From contig CANNQU010000010.1 of assembly GCA_947507965.1 (NCBI GenBank), positions 1 through 64,000 on the forward strand: a stretch of DNA of 64,000 bases. Reading direction: 5' to 3'. The notes below the pieces were generated by a model. It saw nothing but the letters and a program-made list of their open reading frames with translations. It was not told where the DNA came from and searched no databases. This document shows positions 29,506 to 39,674 of this stretch, piece by piece; positions within the stretch are counted from its first letter, which is position 1, and the number at the start of each line of letters is the position of its first letter. The DNA comes from Bacteroidota bacterium (GTDB taxonomy: Bacteria; Bacteroidota; Bacteroidia; UKL13-3). Made by a program: the position numbers and the translations under genes.

Positions 29506-31089
29506 TTACGTCTGCATTACGCCAACATTAAAAGGCCTTGTTATTGGGGCATGGTTTGCGGCTTCGATTCCCATACTAATCCATTTGCGTGTTTCAAGCG
29601 GATTAATAATTTCATCGACCCATAAGCGTGAAGCAGCATAATAAGCGGTCGTCTGTTTTTGATAGCGCTCACTAATTTCAGCGAGCAATTTATCTTCCTC
29701 TGCTTTCGTCGTATCTTTTTTATTCGCCAATTGAATTTGTAATAATGTTTTGGCCGCCTGTGCCCCTCCCATCACCGCAATTTGAGCCGTAGGCCAAGCG
29801 ACGATTAAACGTGGGTCGTAGGCCTTGCCACACATGGCATAGTTGCCTGCTCCATAAGAGCTGCCGATGATGATCGTGAATTTAGGAACGACCGAATTGC
29901 CCACGGCATTAACCATTTTTGCGCCGTCTTTTATAATACCGCCCATCTCACTTTTGCTGCCTACCATAAAACCGGTGACATCTTGAAGAAACACCAACGG
30001 GATTTTCTTCTGATTGCAATTTAAAATAAAACGTGCCGCCTTGTCGGCACTATCATTATAAATTACACCTCCAATCTGCAATTCGCCTTTCCCGTTTTTC
30101 ACCACTTTTCGATTATTGGCCACAATACCAACAGCCCAACCTTCGATACGAGCGTATCCACAAATGATGGTCTTGCCATAGTCTTCTTTGTATTCATCAA
30201 ATTCGCTTCCATCAACCAATCGATGAATTACCTCATGGGTATCGTATTGCTTCGACCGATCAACCGTTACGATATCGAAAAGATCGATCGGATTTTTTTC
30301 AGGTGCTATTATTTCTACTCGGTTGAAGCCTGCTTTATCGTAATCACCTATTTTGTCCATGATGCTACGTATGCGATCTAAGCATGCCGCATCGTTAGGC
30401 ATCTTATAATCGGTTACCCCACTTACTTCGCAATGCGTAGTAGCTCCACCTAATGTTTCATTATCAATATCTTCACCAATGGCTGCTTTAACGAGGTATG
30501 AACCCGCTAAGAAAATACTGCCCGTCTTATCCACGATCATGGCTTCATCGCTCATAATAGGTAAATAAGCACCACCGGCCACACAACTGCCCATCACAGC
30601 AGCAATTTGTGAGATACCCAAACTACTCATCTGGGCATTATTGCGAAATATTCTACCAAAGTGTTCCTTATCCGGAAATATTTCGTCTTGCAGCGGGAGA
30701 TAGACCCCGGCACTGTCGACCAAATAAATTATAGGCAAGCGATTTTCTATAGAAATCTCTTGCGCACGAAGGTTCTTTTTACAGGTCATTGGAAACCAGG
30801 CCCCCGCTTTTACTGTAGCGTCATTGGCCACCACAATACATTGTCGTCCGCTTACATAACCAATTTTTACGATGACGCCAGCCGCAGGACACCCATTTTC
30901 TTTTTCATACATTTCATAGGCGGCAAAAGAGCCGATTTCGATGCTTGGCATTTCCTTGTCGAGCAGGTAGGCCACACGTTCTCTAGCGAGCATCTTACCT
31001 CGTTCTTTTTGTTTTGCAGCAGCTTTCTCTCCACCACCTTTATAAATTACCTCTAACTTATTATTTAAATCCTCAATATAATTTATCAT
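29506..31089 (-). CDS. acyl-CoA carboxylase, carboxyltransferase (beta) subunit
   Basis: GGGEKAAAKQKERGKMLARERVAYLLD, LPIIYLVDSAGVYLPLQDEIFPDKEHFGRIFRN, GSSYGAGNYAMCGKAYDPRLIVAWPTAQIAVMGGAQAAKTL; start at 31089 preferred because the longer ORF begins inside the act terminator. Confidence 0.93.
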   Translation of the reverse strand: MINYIEDLNNKLEVIYKGGGEKAAAKQKERGKMLARERVAYLLDKEMPSIEIGSFAAYEMYEKENGCPAAGVIVKIGYVSGRQCIVVANDATVKAGAWFPMTCKKNLRAQEISIENRLPIIYLVDSAGVYLPLQDEIFPDKEHFGRIFRNNAQMSSLGISQIAAVMGSCVAGGAYLPIMSDEAMIVDKTGSIFLAGSYLVKAAIGEDIDNETLGGATTHCEVSGVTDYKMPNDAACLDRIRSIMDKIGDYDKAGFNRVEIIAPEKNPIDLFDIVTVDRSKQYDTHEVIHRLVDGSEFDEYKEDYGKTIICGYARIEGWAVGIVANNRKVVKNGKGELQIGGVIYNDSADKAARFILNCNQKKIPLVFLQDVTGFMVGSKSEMGGIIKDGAKMVNAVGNSVVPKFTIIIGSSYGAGNYAMCGKAYDPRLIVAWPTAQIAVMGGAQAAKTLLQIQLANKKDTTKAEEDKLLAEISERYQKQTTAYYAASRLWVDEIINPLETRKWISMGIEAANHAPITRPFNVGVMQT

Positions 31090-31227
31090 ACGGCAAATAT
31101 AATCAGGAAAAAAGAAGGAAATAATGAAAGATTCGTTACCCCTAATTAAAGCAAGCCTAGCCCTAATACTAAAGTGGTATTCATCACGTACCTCCTTACC
31201 AGAAGAAATCGGGAGGTAACCAAATAA

Positions 31228-31255
31228 AAAAAGCATCTCCTTGGAGATGCTTTTT
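31228..31255 (-). terminator. Rho-independent terminator downstream of actF
   Basis: AAAAAGCATCTCC TT GGAGATGCTTTTT, 13-bp perfect inverted repeat. Confidence 0.85.
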
Positions 31256-31272
31256 AATATTATATTCCAGTG

Positions 31273-32637
31273 TTAAACGCCTACATCATGCAAAACACTT
31301 TCTTTTATGTATGGGTGATGTACCGGGGTAAGATTGGCTTTGGTAAGCGAACGGAAAACAACGTACAAAAACATTCCAAAGAAAAGAAGGATAGAGCCAA
31401 ATTCCATCAATCCAAAAATAGAGCCGTAATCGCCGGTAACACCGGGCATAATCATAAGATACAAATCATTCCATTTGCCAATTAAGATGGCTGCACCAGC
31501 CATAATTACCGTATTCGGATTCCTTTTGTTATTACGTGTCATTAGAATTAAGAATGGTGCTAAAAAATTCAATAACAGGTTGGTAATAAAGTAAGGCATA
31601 TAATGACTCGACCATCGGGCGTTATAATAGACTACCTCTTCCGAAAAATTGGCATACCAGATGAGCAAATATTGCGATACCCAGATATAGGTCCAGAAAA
31701 CGGTGAAGGCGAACATAAATTTGCCTAAGTCGTGTTTATGCTCATCGTTTACATGTTTAAAGTACCCTTGTGCTTTAAGATAAATCAGTAATAAATGGAT
31801 GGATGCCAAGGTACTTACCCACATGACCGCGAAATTGTAAATAGAGAAAATGGTTGAGAACCAATGAGCGTCGATACTCATGATAACCAACCAGGAAGTA
31901 ATGGAGAAGGTAAATCCGAAAAAGAATATCCAAAATGCGGAAGCGGCAACACTTTTATCGTACCATTTGGTATTGGTGATATCTCCTTTTTCCGATAGGT
32001 TTGGGTTGTCGTTATCTTCGGCAATACCCCAGGTGCGTAACTTACGTTGAATATACCACCATACTGCAAAGAATAAAGGCAGACCACCGCAATAGAAAAC
32101 AACATTTAAGAAGCTTTTTTTACCTGCCAATATTTTATCATAGATCGGATTGGCCGGATCGGTAATACCGGGTGTTGACCAATGATAGTAATGAGAGATG
32201 GAGGCTCCCCAAACACCCCCAATTAATACCACAAACAAAGCACCTAAAGGCAGATAAGTAGCCATCGCCTCAGGAATTCTCATGAAACCTACATGCCAGC
32301 CGGCATTGGCTACATTTTTAACAGCAATAAAAAACAAACCACCGGCACCCAATAAAAAGGTGAAATACGCGCCCAATAGTAAATTCGCCCATAGGCGTTT
32401 GGTGTTTAAATCGCCGTGCTCCTCGGTAGCACCTTCCGTTGTGGCCTCTGCACTTTTTACTACCTGCTCGGTTTGTACTTTATGCGCTGCTGTTGGGGTA
32501 TCGTTTTTACCCATGATATAACCAACAGCTAAAAGTATAATACCCAAAACAATCATCATGTAGGTAAACATTTTCTGTTTCGAGGTAAACTCAAATTGTT
32601 GGTTTGTAATTTCAATATTGTGGTTTCCGTGTGCCAT
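31273..32637 (-). CDS. actF: alternative complex III subunit ActF (quinol:cytochrome c oxidoreductase, NrfD-like)
   Basis: Polytopic membrane protein (WAFFIFFFGFTFSITSWLVIMSIDAHWFSTIFSIYNFAVMWVSTLA); last gene of act operon. Confidence 0.9.
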   Translation of the reverse strand: MAHGNHNIEITNQQFEFTSKQKMFTYMMIVLGIILLAVGYIMGKNDTPTAAHKVQTEQVVKSAEATTEGATEEHGDLNTKRLWANLLLGAYFTFLLGAGGLFFIAVKNVANAGWHVGFMRIPEAMATYLPLGALFVVLIGGVWGASISHYYHWSTPGITDPANPIYDKILAGKKSFLNVVFYCGGLPLFFAVWWYIQRKLRTWGIAEDNDNPNLSEKGDITNTKWYDKSVAASAFWIFFFGFTFSITSWLVIMSIDAHWFSTIFSIYNFAVMWVSTLASIHLLLIYLKAQGYFKHVNDEHKHDLGKFMFAFTVFWTYIWVSQYLLIWYANFSEEVVYYNARWSSHYMPYFITNLLLNFLAPFLILMTRNNKRNPNTVIMAGAAILIGKWNDLYLMIMPGVTGDYGSIFGLMEFGSILLFFGMFLYVVFRSLTKANLTPVHHPYIKESVLHDVGV

Positions 32638-32708
32638 GTATTATTTTTTTCTGTGAAATTTAGTTTGCGATTAACGTTGACGCAAAAATTGAATTAATGA
32701 TGAACCGA

Positions 32709-33347
32709 TTATTTTTTGTAAAAATCTAAATATCCTTCTTCTTTTAGGTCGAGTGTAACAGCGGTACTATCTTCTATATGCGATAAGTAATTGACGTAAT
32801 GAATAACCTTCCAACGCTCTTCCGGTGATAGATTAGGGCCATAAGCGCCCATATTGTTTTTGCCGTAAACAATACTAAAATATTTAGCTCCATCGCTCAG
32901 TTTTTTTATCACAGGAGATTGATAGGCTGGTGGTGGTGGAAATTTATCATCCTTAACGATGGTTCCATCACCTCTACCAAGTTTTCCATGACACACAACG
33001 CAATTAATGTCGAATAAACGTTTCCCTTCTTGAATGTTCGCTAACGTTACCGGAACGGTTTCAGGGCATTTTACCTCACTGCCAGCAAGGCGGTATCCAA
33101 CGGTATCGTTAGGATACCCAAAGAAATAATCAAGCTTACCACGTGCGATGGTGTTTTTTACCGGATTCCACATCCGCTTATAATCATTGCCGGTATCTTT
33201 TTGCAGCATTTTAAAAGCTTCGGGGCCTTTGGCATAATACATATCAGGGGCATACTCCCAACCTGCGAAATTGCCCCCACTTTGAGTGCACGAAGCAAGC
33301 CATGTTAAAACGATTAAACCCGCTACTATTTTAATTTTACTGTACAT
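32709..33347 (-). CDS. actE: ActE, mono-heme cytochrome c lipoprotein of alternative complex III
   Basis: Lipobox LASCTQSG; GWEYAPDMYYAKGPEAFK; heme motif CVVCH; operon position. Confidence 0.92.
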   Translation of the reverse strand: MYSKIKIVAGLIVLTWLASCTQSGGNFAGWEYAPDMYYAKGPEAFKMLQKDTGNDYKRMWNPVKNTIARGKLDYFFGYPNDTVGYRLAGSEVKCPETVPVTLANIQEGKRLFDINCVVCHGKLGRGDGTIVKDDKFPPPPAYQSPVIKKLSDGAKYFSIVYGKNNMGAYGPNLSPEERWKVIHYVNYLSHIEDSTAVTLDLKEEGYLDFYKK

Positions 33348-33418
33348 TTGATGAATGTGCTAATTTATTTATTTTTCTATTTTTTTATGCCTACGCTTAG
33401 GCGAATCGATTCCCAATT

Positions 33419-33964
33419 TTATTTTTTCGCTCTGGCAAGCATCTCCACCTGTTTTACATCAAAAGCCCCATGTTGTTTCATTAAGCTGGAAACTTCTTCA
33501 ATATTCAACGATTTGTTTTCCATATCAAAACACATCACAAAATGATCATCCGACTGACGTGCTTCAAATACCGTTTCACGAACACCAAATAGCGTACGGG
33601 CGCGTAAGAAGAAGGTAATTCCCATACCATAGGCGGTACAAAGAACGGTAAGCTCAAAACATACCGGAACGAATGTTGGAACAGCCAGTTGTGCGGGCTT
33701 GCCACCAATATTCATAGGCCAATCGAACACGTTGGTATAAAACTGCAAACTCACCGCCAAGATAAACCCCGTTAAACCCATCAGAAAGGCTACAATAGCC
33801 AAACGAGAACGTTTCACATTCATTGCTCTATCTAAGCCGTGCACCGCAAAGGGCGTAAAGCAATCTAAGATTTGGTTATTGGTAGAACGAAGCGCATACG
33901 CTGCCTCTAATATGTCGTCGGGATGATTAAACACTCCGTATAAAAATTTTCTATTTTTTCTCAT
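33419..33964 (-). CDS. actD: ActD, DUF3341 subunit of alternative complex III
   Basis: FLYGVFNHPDDILEAAYALRS...CFTPFAVHGLDRAM; two TM segments; operon position. Confidence 0.93.
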   Translation of the reverse strand: MRKNRKFLYGVFNHPDDILEAAYALRSTNNQILDCFTPFAVHGLDRAMNVKRSRLAIVAFLMGLTGFILAVSLQFYTNVFDWPMNIGGKPAQLAVPTFVPVCFELTVLCTAYGMGITFFLRARTLFGVRETVFEARQSDDHFVMCFDMENKSLNIEEVSSLMKQHGAFDVKQVEMLARAKK

Positions 33965-34025
33965 GCGTTATGAGGTTATTTTTTGTTGTTAATGGATGAC
34001 CACAAAGGGTGAATTATAGTTCTGG

Positions 34026-35402
34026 TTAATGCGACGTTACGGCATCTTTTAATTTATGTTTCTCGGGCACCGGCATAATCGATTTTACTTCGCTTATTGC
34101 AATTACCGGTAAGAACTTACTAAACAGGAAATAGCAGGTGAAGAAAATCCCTAAGGTACCGGCAAATATGCCAATCTCCGTAATGGTTGGTGAATAGTCG
34201 ATCCAACTCGATGGTAAATAATCGCGGTGGAGAGACGTTACAATGATCACAAATCGCTCGAACCACATGCCTACATTTACCACGGCGGCAATTAAGAAAA
34301 CAAACCAAGGGGTGGTGCGTGCCCATTTACTCCAGAAAATCTGAGGGGCAATAACATTACACGTCATCATGCTCCAATAGGCCCACCAATAAGGTCCTGT
34401 AGCTCGATTGATAAAGGCGTATTGTTCGTATTGAACACCTGAATACCAGGCCACAAAAAACTCCGTGATATAGGCGAGCCCGACCAAAGAACCCGTAAGC
34501 ATAATTACCTTACACATGGCTTCAATATGGCCTATGGTGATGTAATTTTGGTAATTCATCACCTTACGAGCTACCAATAATAAAGTTAATACCATTCCAA
34601 AACCAGAAAATATAGCTCCTGCCACAAAGTATGGCGGAAAAATGGTGGTATGCCATCCGGGTACAATGGAGGTAGCAAAGTCCATCGATACAATCGTATG
34701 CACCGACAATACCAATGGGGTAGAAATTCCAGCCAAAATCAAACAAACCAATTCGTAACGTGCCCAATTTCTTGTGCTACCATTCCATCCCATGGCCAAA
34801 ACACCATATACTTTTCGGGCTCTGCCTACGGCACGATCACGCACGGTAGCGATATCCGGAATTAAACCAATATACCAGAACAATAAAGATACAGAGAAGT
34901 AAGTGGAAATGGCAAATACATCCCATAATAATGGAGAGTTAAAGTTAACCCATAAAGAGCCTAAAGCATTGGGAAGTGGAAATACAAAATAGGCTAGCCA
35001 CACCCTACCCATGTGAAAGATAGGGAACAAACCCGCGCAAATTACAGCGAATATCGTCATCGCTTCAGCCGAACGATTGACACCCGTACGCCATTTTTGA
35101 CGAAACAGCAATAATATCGCAGAGATTAGTGTTCCAGCGTGACCAATTCCGATCCACCATACAAAGTTGGTGATATCCCATGCCCAACCCACGGTTTTGT
35201 TGATACCCCAAACTCCGATTCCTTTAAATGAAGTATACGCGATGCTATAAACACCAATCGCAGCCAAAATTGCTGAAATGGTGAATCCTATTTTCCAAGC
35301 TTTAGTAGGCTTATTTTCAATGGGTCGGCATATATCCTCTGTAATATTGTGATACGTTTTTCCGCCGGTTACCAGTGGTTCTCTTATTGGTGATTCGTAC
35401 AT
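34026..35402 (-). CDS. actC: ActC, NrfD/PsrC-like membrane subunit of alternative complex III
   Basis: [39 protein letters not shown]; polytopic; operon position. Confidence 0.94.
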   Translation of the reverse strand: MYESPIREPLVTGGKTYHNITEDICRPIENKPTKAWKIGFTISAILAAIGVYSIAYTSFKGIGVWGINKTVGWAWDITNFVWWIGIGHAGTLISAILLLFRQKWRTGVNRSAEAMTIFAVICAGLFPIFHMGRVWLAYFVFPLPNALGSLWVNFNSPLLWDVFAISTYFSVSLLFWYIGLIPDIATVRDRAVGRARKVYGVLAMGWNGSTRNWARYELVCLILAGISTPLVLSVHTIVSMDFATSIVPGWHTTIFPPYFVAGAIFSGFGMVLTLLLVARKVMNYQNYITIGHIEAMCKVIMLTGSLVGLAYITEFFVAWYSGVQYEQYAFINRATGPYWWAYWSMMTCNVIAPQIFWSKWARTTPWFVFLIAAVVNVGMWFERFVIIVTSLHRDYLPSSWIDYSPTITEIGIFAGTLGIFFTCYFLFSKFLPVIAISEVKSIMPVPEKHKLKDAVTSH

Positions 35403-35459
35403 AATTTATTTCTTTTCTGAATAATCTAAAATCTATTTTGTGTTGATGCTATGATTAAC

Positions 35460-38400
35460 TTAAGCTTTCTCATCAAATGTATTGCGTATCTTACCCATAT
35501 ACTTCACGCTGGGCTGAACCCCGATCTCCTCAAGTACCTCATACGATCGTTCGTTATTAAATAACTTATGAACGTCGCTTTGGGTATCATTGATATCGCC
35601 AAATACAATGGCACCAGCAGGACAAGTTTGTTGACACGCCGTTTTCACATCTCCATCGACCACGGCCCTGTTTTCACGCTTTGCCAATAGTTTTGAATCC
35701 TGAATACGCTGAATACAGAAAGAGCACTTTTCCATTACTCCTCTCGTACGCACGGTTACATCAGGATTGATAACCATTTTACCCAAATCGTTATTGAAAT
35801 GGAAATCAAATTTATCATGATCATTAAAACGATACCAATTGAAACGGCGTACTTTATAGGGGCAGTTATTGGCGCAATATTTGGTGCCAATACAACGATT
35901 ATAGGTCATTTGATTTAAGCCTTCTCCACTATGTGTAGTAGCCAGTACCGGACAAACCGATTCGCAAGGAGCATGCCCGCAATGCTGGCACATCATCGGT
36001 TGAAAACCTACCGATACATTTTCAAAAGCTTCATCCGTAATTTTTTCGTTCGCTTCTCCATCGTTATTGGAGTCCACTTTTAAATCGTTATAAAGATCGG
36101 CACGATATCGATCGGCAGAACCATTTTCGCTGAATTGATTAAACGTAAAATAACGGTCAATACGCATCCAATGCATTTCTCGCCCGCGCATCACCTGGTC
36201 TCTCCCAACGACGGGTACATTATTTTCATTATTACACGCTACCACACAACTCCCGCAACCGGTACAGGCGTTTAAATCGACCGCCATAACCCATTTATGA
36301 CCACGGTAATCGCGATCTTCCCACAAGGAAATAACCTCGACTTGTTTTTGAAGTATCTTGGGATTAGCTGTATATTTACTTAGAGAGGTTGAACGATAAT
36401 GATCTCTGCCTTCAAGGGTGTGATGTGTTTGCGTTTGAGCCAAGGTATAACTACCCGGCGCTTTTTCTATTGAAGCTCCATAGGAATGATAACAAAAAGC
36501 ACCATCGGCGAAAGAAACCATGCCATAAACATTTTTTCCAATCGTTTCAATGGCGATTCCATCTTTATCGTATCGAGGTCGGCCGTATCCTACGGCAATG
36601 GATAGGGTGTTATTGGCTTGACCCGGCTGGCGTAAGAAAGGAATTTCGGTATTCGTATTACCTCCTTTTAAGCTTACCAGATGACCGTCTTCTAAATTAT
36701 TCTTACTGGCATAAACAATAGATGATGCAACATAATTGTCCCAAGTAACTTTAGAGATTGGATCGGGTAACTCTTGTAACCAAGGGTTATTGCACATTCT
36801 ACCATCACGTACCCCTACTTTTTCATATAGAATAACCTGTAATTTTCCTTTGTTTTCGGTATCTATTCTCACTAAATTTGAGGCAACCGAACCTAAATCC
36901 ACTTTCGATTCCACCACTAGAGGAACAAATTTCACGGTAGGAGAAGCAGGAGGACTCGCCATATATCCTTTTTCAACCACCGCATTAAAATTTAAATCTT
37001 GCACATTGGCAGCCCAATTTTCTTTGATAAAAGTATAATACTCTTTATTTACTCCTGCCCATACTAAGAAGCTATCCTGAGCTTGACGTGTATTAAATAT
37101 TGGGTGAATGGTAGGTTGCGTTAAGCTGTATTGTCCTGCCATGGCTTCATGGTCGTTCCACGATTCGAAGCTATGGTGGTCGGGCATTAAATAGGTGCAA
37201 TCGTCGGATGTTTCATTGTGCGAAGTCGCTAATGAAACCGTAAGTTTAGTCTTCTTTAAGCCTTCTTTAAATTTGGCAGCGTTATAATAGTTATAAGAAG
37301 GATTCGAACCATAAACGATGACAGCACTTATTTTACCATCACTCAAATCGGTTACGAACTGCTCCATTTCCTGGTCGTTACTACTTTTTTGTTTGGAGTA
37401 ATTAATGAAGTCAATGGTTGAATCAATATTTCCCAGAGCGACATTTATGGCATTCACCAAGAGTTGAATGTCGATTGCGTTGCTACCACTTACCACTAAC
37501 GATTTCCCTCTGTTGGCCAAGAGTTCTTTCGCCGTATTATCGATCATATTCACGGGGCCTTCCAATGCGGAAACGGGCAAAGAAGGAGCACCTGTTGAGG
37601 CCGCTATTTTATTATATAAGTTTAGTAAATAAACTCCTTCTTGAGAAGGCGTGATCGGAATTCTAACATCGGCGTTAGAGCCTGTGATCGACAAGTTGGT
37701 TTCAAACTGTATATGGCGGCTCATGCCTTTGATCGCTTTTCTGCCGGCAGTATATTGTTGAGTGAATTGCACCGGTGAAACCCAGGTACCTAAAAAGTCG
37801 GCACCAAAACTAACAATGATATTGGCTTTATCGAAGCGATAGCCCGGTAAAATGGCTTTACCAAACGATTTTTCGTTTGCCGCGATCAAGGCATACGACG
37901 AGAACTCTTCGTATTGTATATGTTTTGTGGTAGGATATTTCTTAGCAAATTCGCTGATAGATGCTAATGTACTTGGACTGTTTATTGTTGATGAGAGTAC
38001 AACAATAGTACCATTCGATGCGTTAATTTCATCCAATGCCTTGCCTACTTCCTTATCGATCGCTGTAATTTCAATTTTCGTTTTATTTTTCAAAGGTCCT
38101 TCATATCGAGCTTTATCATATAAACTCAACAATTCGGCATGCCCCACTGCACATAAAGCCCCATTATTTATTTTATTATCGGGGTTGCCTTCCACTTTAA
38201 CCGGACGGCCTTCGCGCACCTTTACAATGGTACCACATCCTGCCGAGCAGGCGTTACACGTAGAGGAGTACCAATTGGCTACTCCAGGAACGACTTCGGC
38301 AGGCTTAAAGGTGTACGGTATTACATTTCGTATGGGGGCTTTGTTACAAGCCGCTAAAATAGCTGCTGAAGAAACGGTGAATCCAAAATATTTTAGAAAA

Positions 38401-38549
38401 TCGCGACGTGTCGATGATAATTCATACGTTTCTTCTTTGAAGGCTTCGTTCATCGGAATTCCCTCCATGAATTCATTGCTTTTGTTTTGCAAGAATTCAG
38501 GCGATTTGTTCAATTCTTCTAAACCTTTCCAGTATTGATTATTGCTCAT
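35460..38549 (-). CDS. actB: ActB, molybdopterin-like plus Fe-S subunit of alternative complex III (Tat signal)
   Basis: TSSTRRDFLKYFGFTVSSAAILAACNKAP Tat-like signal; ACTGCGSCVVACNNENNVPVVG, CQHCGHAPCESVCPVLAT, CIGTKYCANNCPYKVRRFNW. Confidence 0.95.
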   Translation of the reverse strand: MSNNQYWKGLEELNKSPEFLQNKSNEFMEGIPMNEAFKEETYELSSTRRDFLKYFGFTVSSAAILAACNKAPIRNVIPYTFKPAEVVPGVANWYSSTCNACSAGCGTIVKVREGRPVKVEGNPDNKINNGALCAVGHAELLSLYDKARYEGPLKNKTKIEITAIDKEVGKALDEINASNGTIVVLSSTINSPSTLASISEFAKKYPTTKHIQYEEFSSYALIAANEKSFGKAILPGYRFDKANIIVSFGADFLGTWVSPVQFTQQYTAGRKAIKGMSRHIQFETNLSITGSNADVRIPITPSQEGVYLLNLYNKIAASTGAPSLPVSALEGPVNMIDNTAKELLANRGKSLVVSGSNAIDIQLLVNAINVALGNIDSTIDFINYSKQKSSNDQEMEQFVTDLSDGKISAVIVYGSNPSYNYYNAAKFKEGLKKTKLTVSLATSHNETSDDCTYLMPDHHSFESWNDHEAMAGQYSLTQPTIHPIFNTRQAQDSFLVWAGVNKEYYTFIKENWAANVQDLNFNAVVEKGYMASPPASPTVKFVPLVVESKVDLGSVASNLVRIDTENKGKLQVILYEKVGVRDGRMCNNPWLQELPDPISKVTWDNYVASSIVYASKNNLEDGHLVSLKGGNTNTEIPFLRQPGQANNTLSIAVGYGRPRYDKDGIAIETIGKNVYGMVSFADGAFCYHSYGASIEKAPGSYTLAQTQTHHTLEGRDHYRSTSLSKYTANPKILQKQVEVISLWEDRDYRGHKWVMAVDLNACTGCGSCVVACNNENNVPVVGRDQVMRGREMHWMRIDRYFTFNQFSENGSADRYRADLYNDLKVDSNNDGEANEKITDEAFENVSVGFQPMMCQHCGHAPCESVCPVLATTHSGEGLNQMTYNRCIGTKYCANNCPYKVRRFNWYRFNDHDKFDFHFNNDLGKMVINPDVTVRTRGVMEKCSFCIQRIQDSKLLAKRENRAVVDGDVKTACQQTCPAGAIVFGDINDTQSDVHKLFNNERSYEVLEEIGVQPSVKYMGKIRNTFDEKA

Positions 38550-38602
38550 ATATCAGTTGTCAGTGGTTCGTTGTTAGTGGTGTTTGTAATTGGTATAATT
38601 AT

Positions 38603-39412
38603 TTAATAGTGGCATTTCCCGCACTCCGTGCCACCATTTTGTTCCTCGGTCCATTTCTCTCCATTTTTTAACCGTTTATGAATTTCCTCATAATATTTAT
38701 TGCCCGCCACGTCAACATTGCTTGTACGATGGCAATCGAGGCACCACGCCATTTGCAACGTGCTAAACTGGCTCACCACCTTCATTGTTTGTACTTGTCC
38801 ATGACAAGTTTGGCAGGTAACCTTTCCTACTTTCACATGTTGCGAATGGTTGAAATACGCTAAGTCAGGTAAATTATGAATACGAACCCATTTTAACTCT
38901 TTGGGGGCATAAAGATATTTTTGAGAGTCGGGATCCCAACCAACAGCGGTATATATTTTTTTAATCTCCGGAGAAATTTGACCATTATATTTTGCCGTAG
39001 CCTGAACATATTTGTGGCAATTCATACACGTACCCGGTGAAGGAATACTCGCATTTTTAGACTTCTCTGCAACACTATGGCAATAACGGCAGTCCATTTT
39101 ATATAATCCTGCATGCTGCTGGTGAGAAAATTTAATCGGTTGATCGGGCTGATATCCTTGTTGGTTTCCAATTTTAAACGAATACCAGAACCCATATCCA
39201 CCTAAAATAAGTAAGGTAAGTAAGGTAACCGATATTAAACCGATGACTTTGTTAAGGTGATGATACCAGGGATGAAATATATCTACAATCCAATCTGGAT
39301 CAGGATTTTCCGGAAATTTTAAATTTATCGCTTTAGTTAAATGTCTTCTGATACGAAATAAGAAAATGATGATCAGCAGAAGAATTAGGGCTAAAATATT
39401 GTAAATATTCAT
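38603..39412 (-). CDS. actA: ActA, multiheme cytochrome c subunit of alternative complex III
   Basis: Multiple CxxCH motifs (CRYCH, CMNCH, CQTCH, CLDCH, CGKCH); single TM near N-terminus; first gene of operon. Confidence 0.93.
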   Translation of the reverse strand: MNIYNILALILLLIIIFLFRIRRHLTKAINLKFPENPDPDWIVDIFHPWYHHLNKVIGLISVTLLTLLILGGYGFWYSFKIGNQQGYQPDQPIKFSHQQHAGLYKMDCRYCHSVAEKSKNASIPSPGTCMNCHKYVQATAKYNGQISPEIKKIYTAVGWDPDSQKYLYAPKELKWVRIHNLPDLAYFNHSQHVKVGKVTCQTCHGQVQTMKVVSQFSTLQMAWCLDCHRTSNVDVAGNKYYEEIHKRLKNGEKWTEEQNGGTECGKCHY

Positions 39413-39674
39413 ATTTGAGTTATACTTTCTACGCTCTGAGAGGTTAATTTAAATGGAATCAATAAACTGTAAAATCTTTTTTACAATCTTCTTTTTTTGG
39501 GGACGAAAATAAGGTAAAATGCAAGACTGTAAATGGTTGTTAGTATGTTTTTTATAATTTAGATTCATTATAAATAACAAAAAATTTGAGAATTAACGCG
39601 TGAAAAACAAATCGAAGAAAGCATTTCATAAATAATATTCAAAACAACGCTATGGCAACGCTTAAAAGAGACGC

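Noticed and set aside
37852-38538. 228-aa plus-strand ORF within actB
   Set aside because: Complementary to conserved actB sequence including its Tat and Fe-S related regions.
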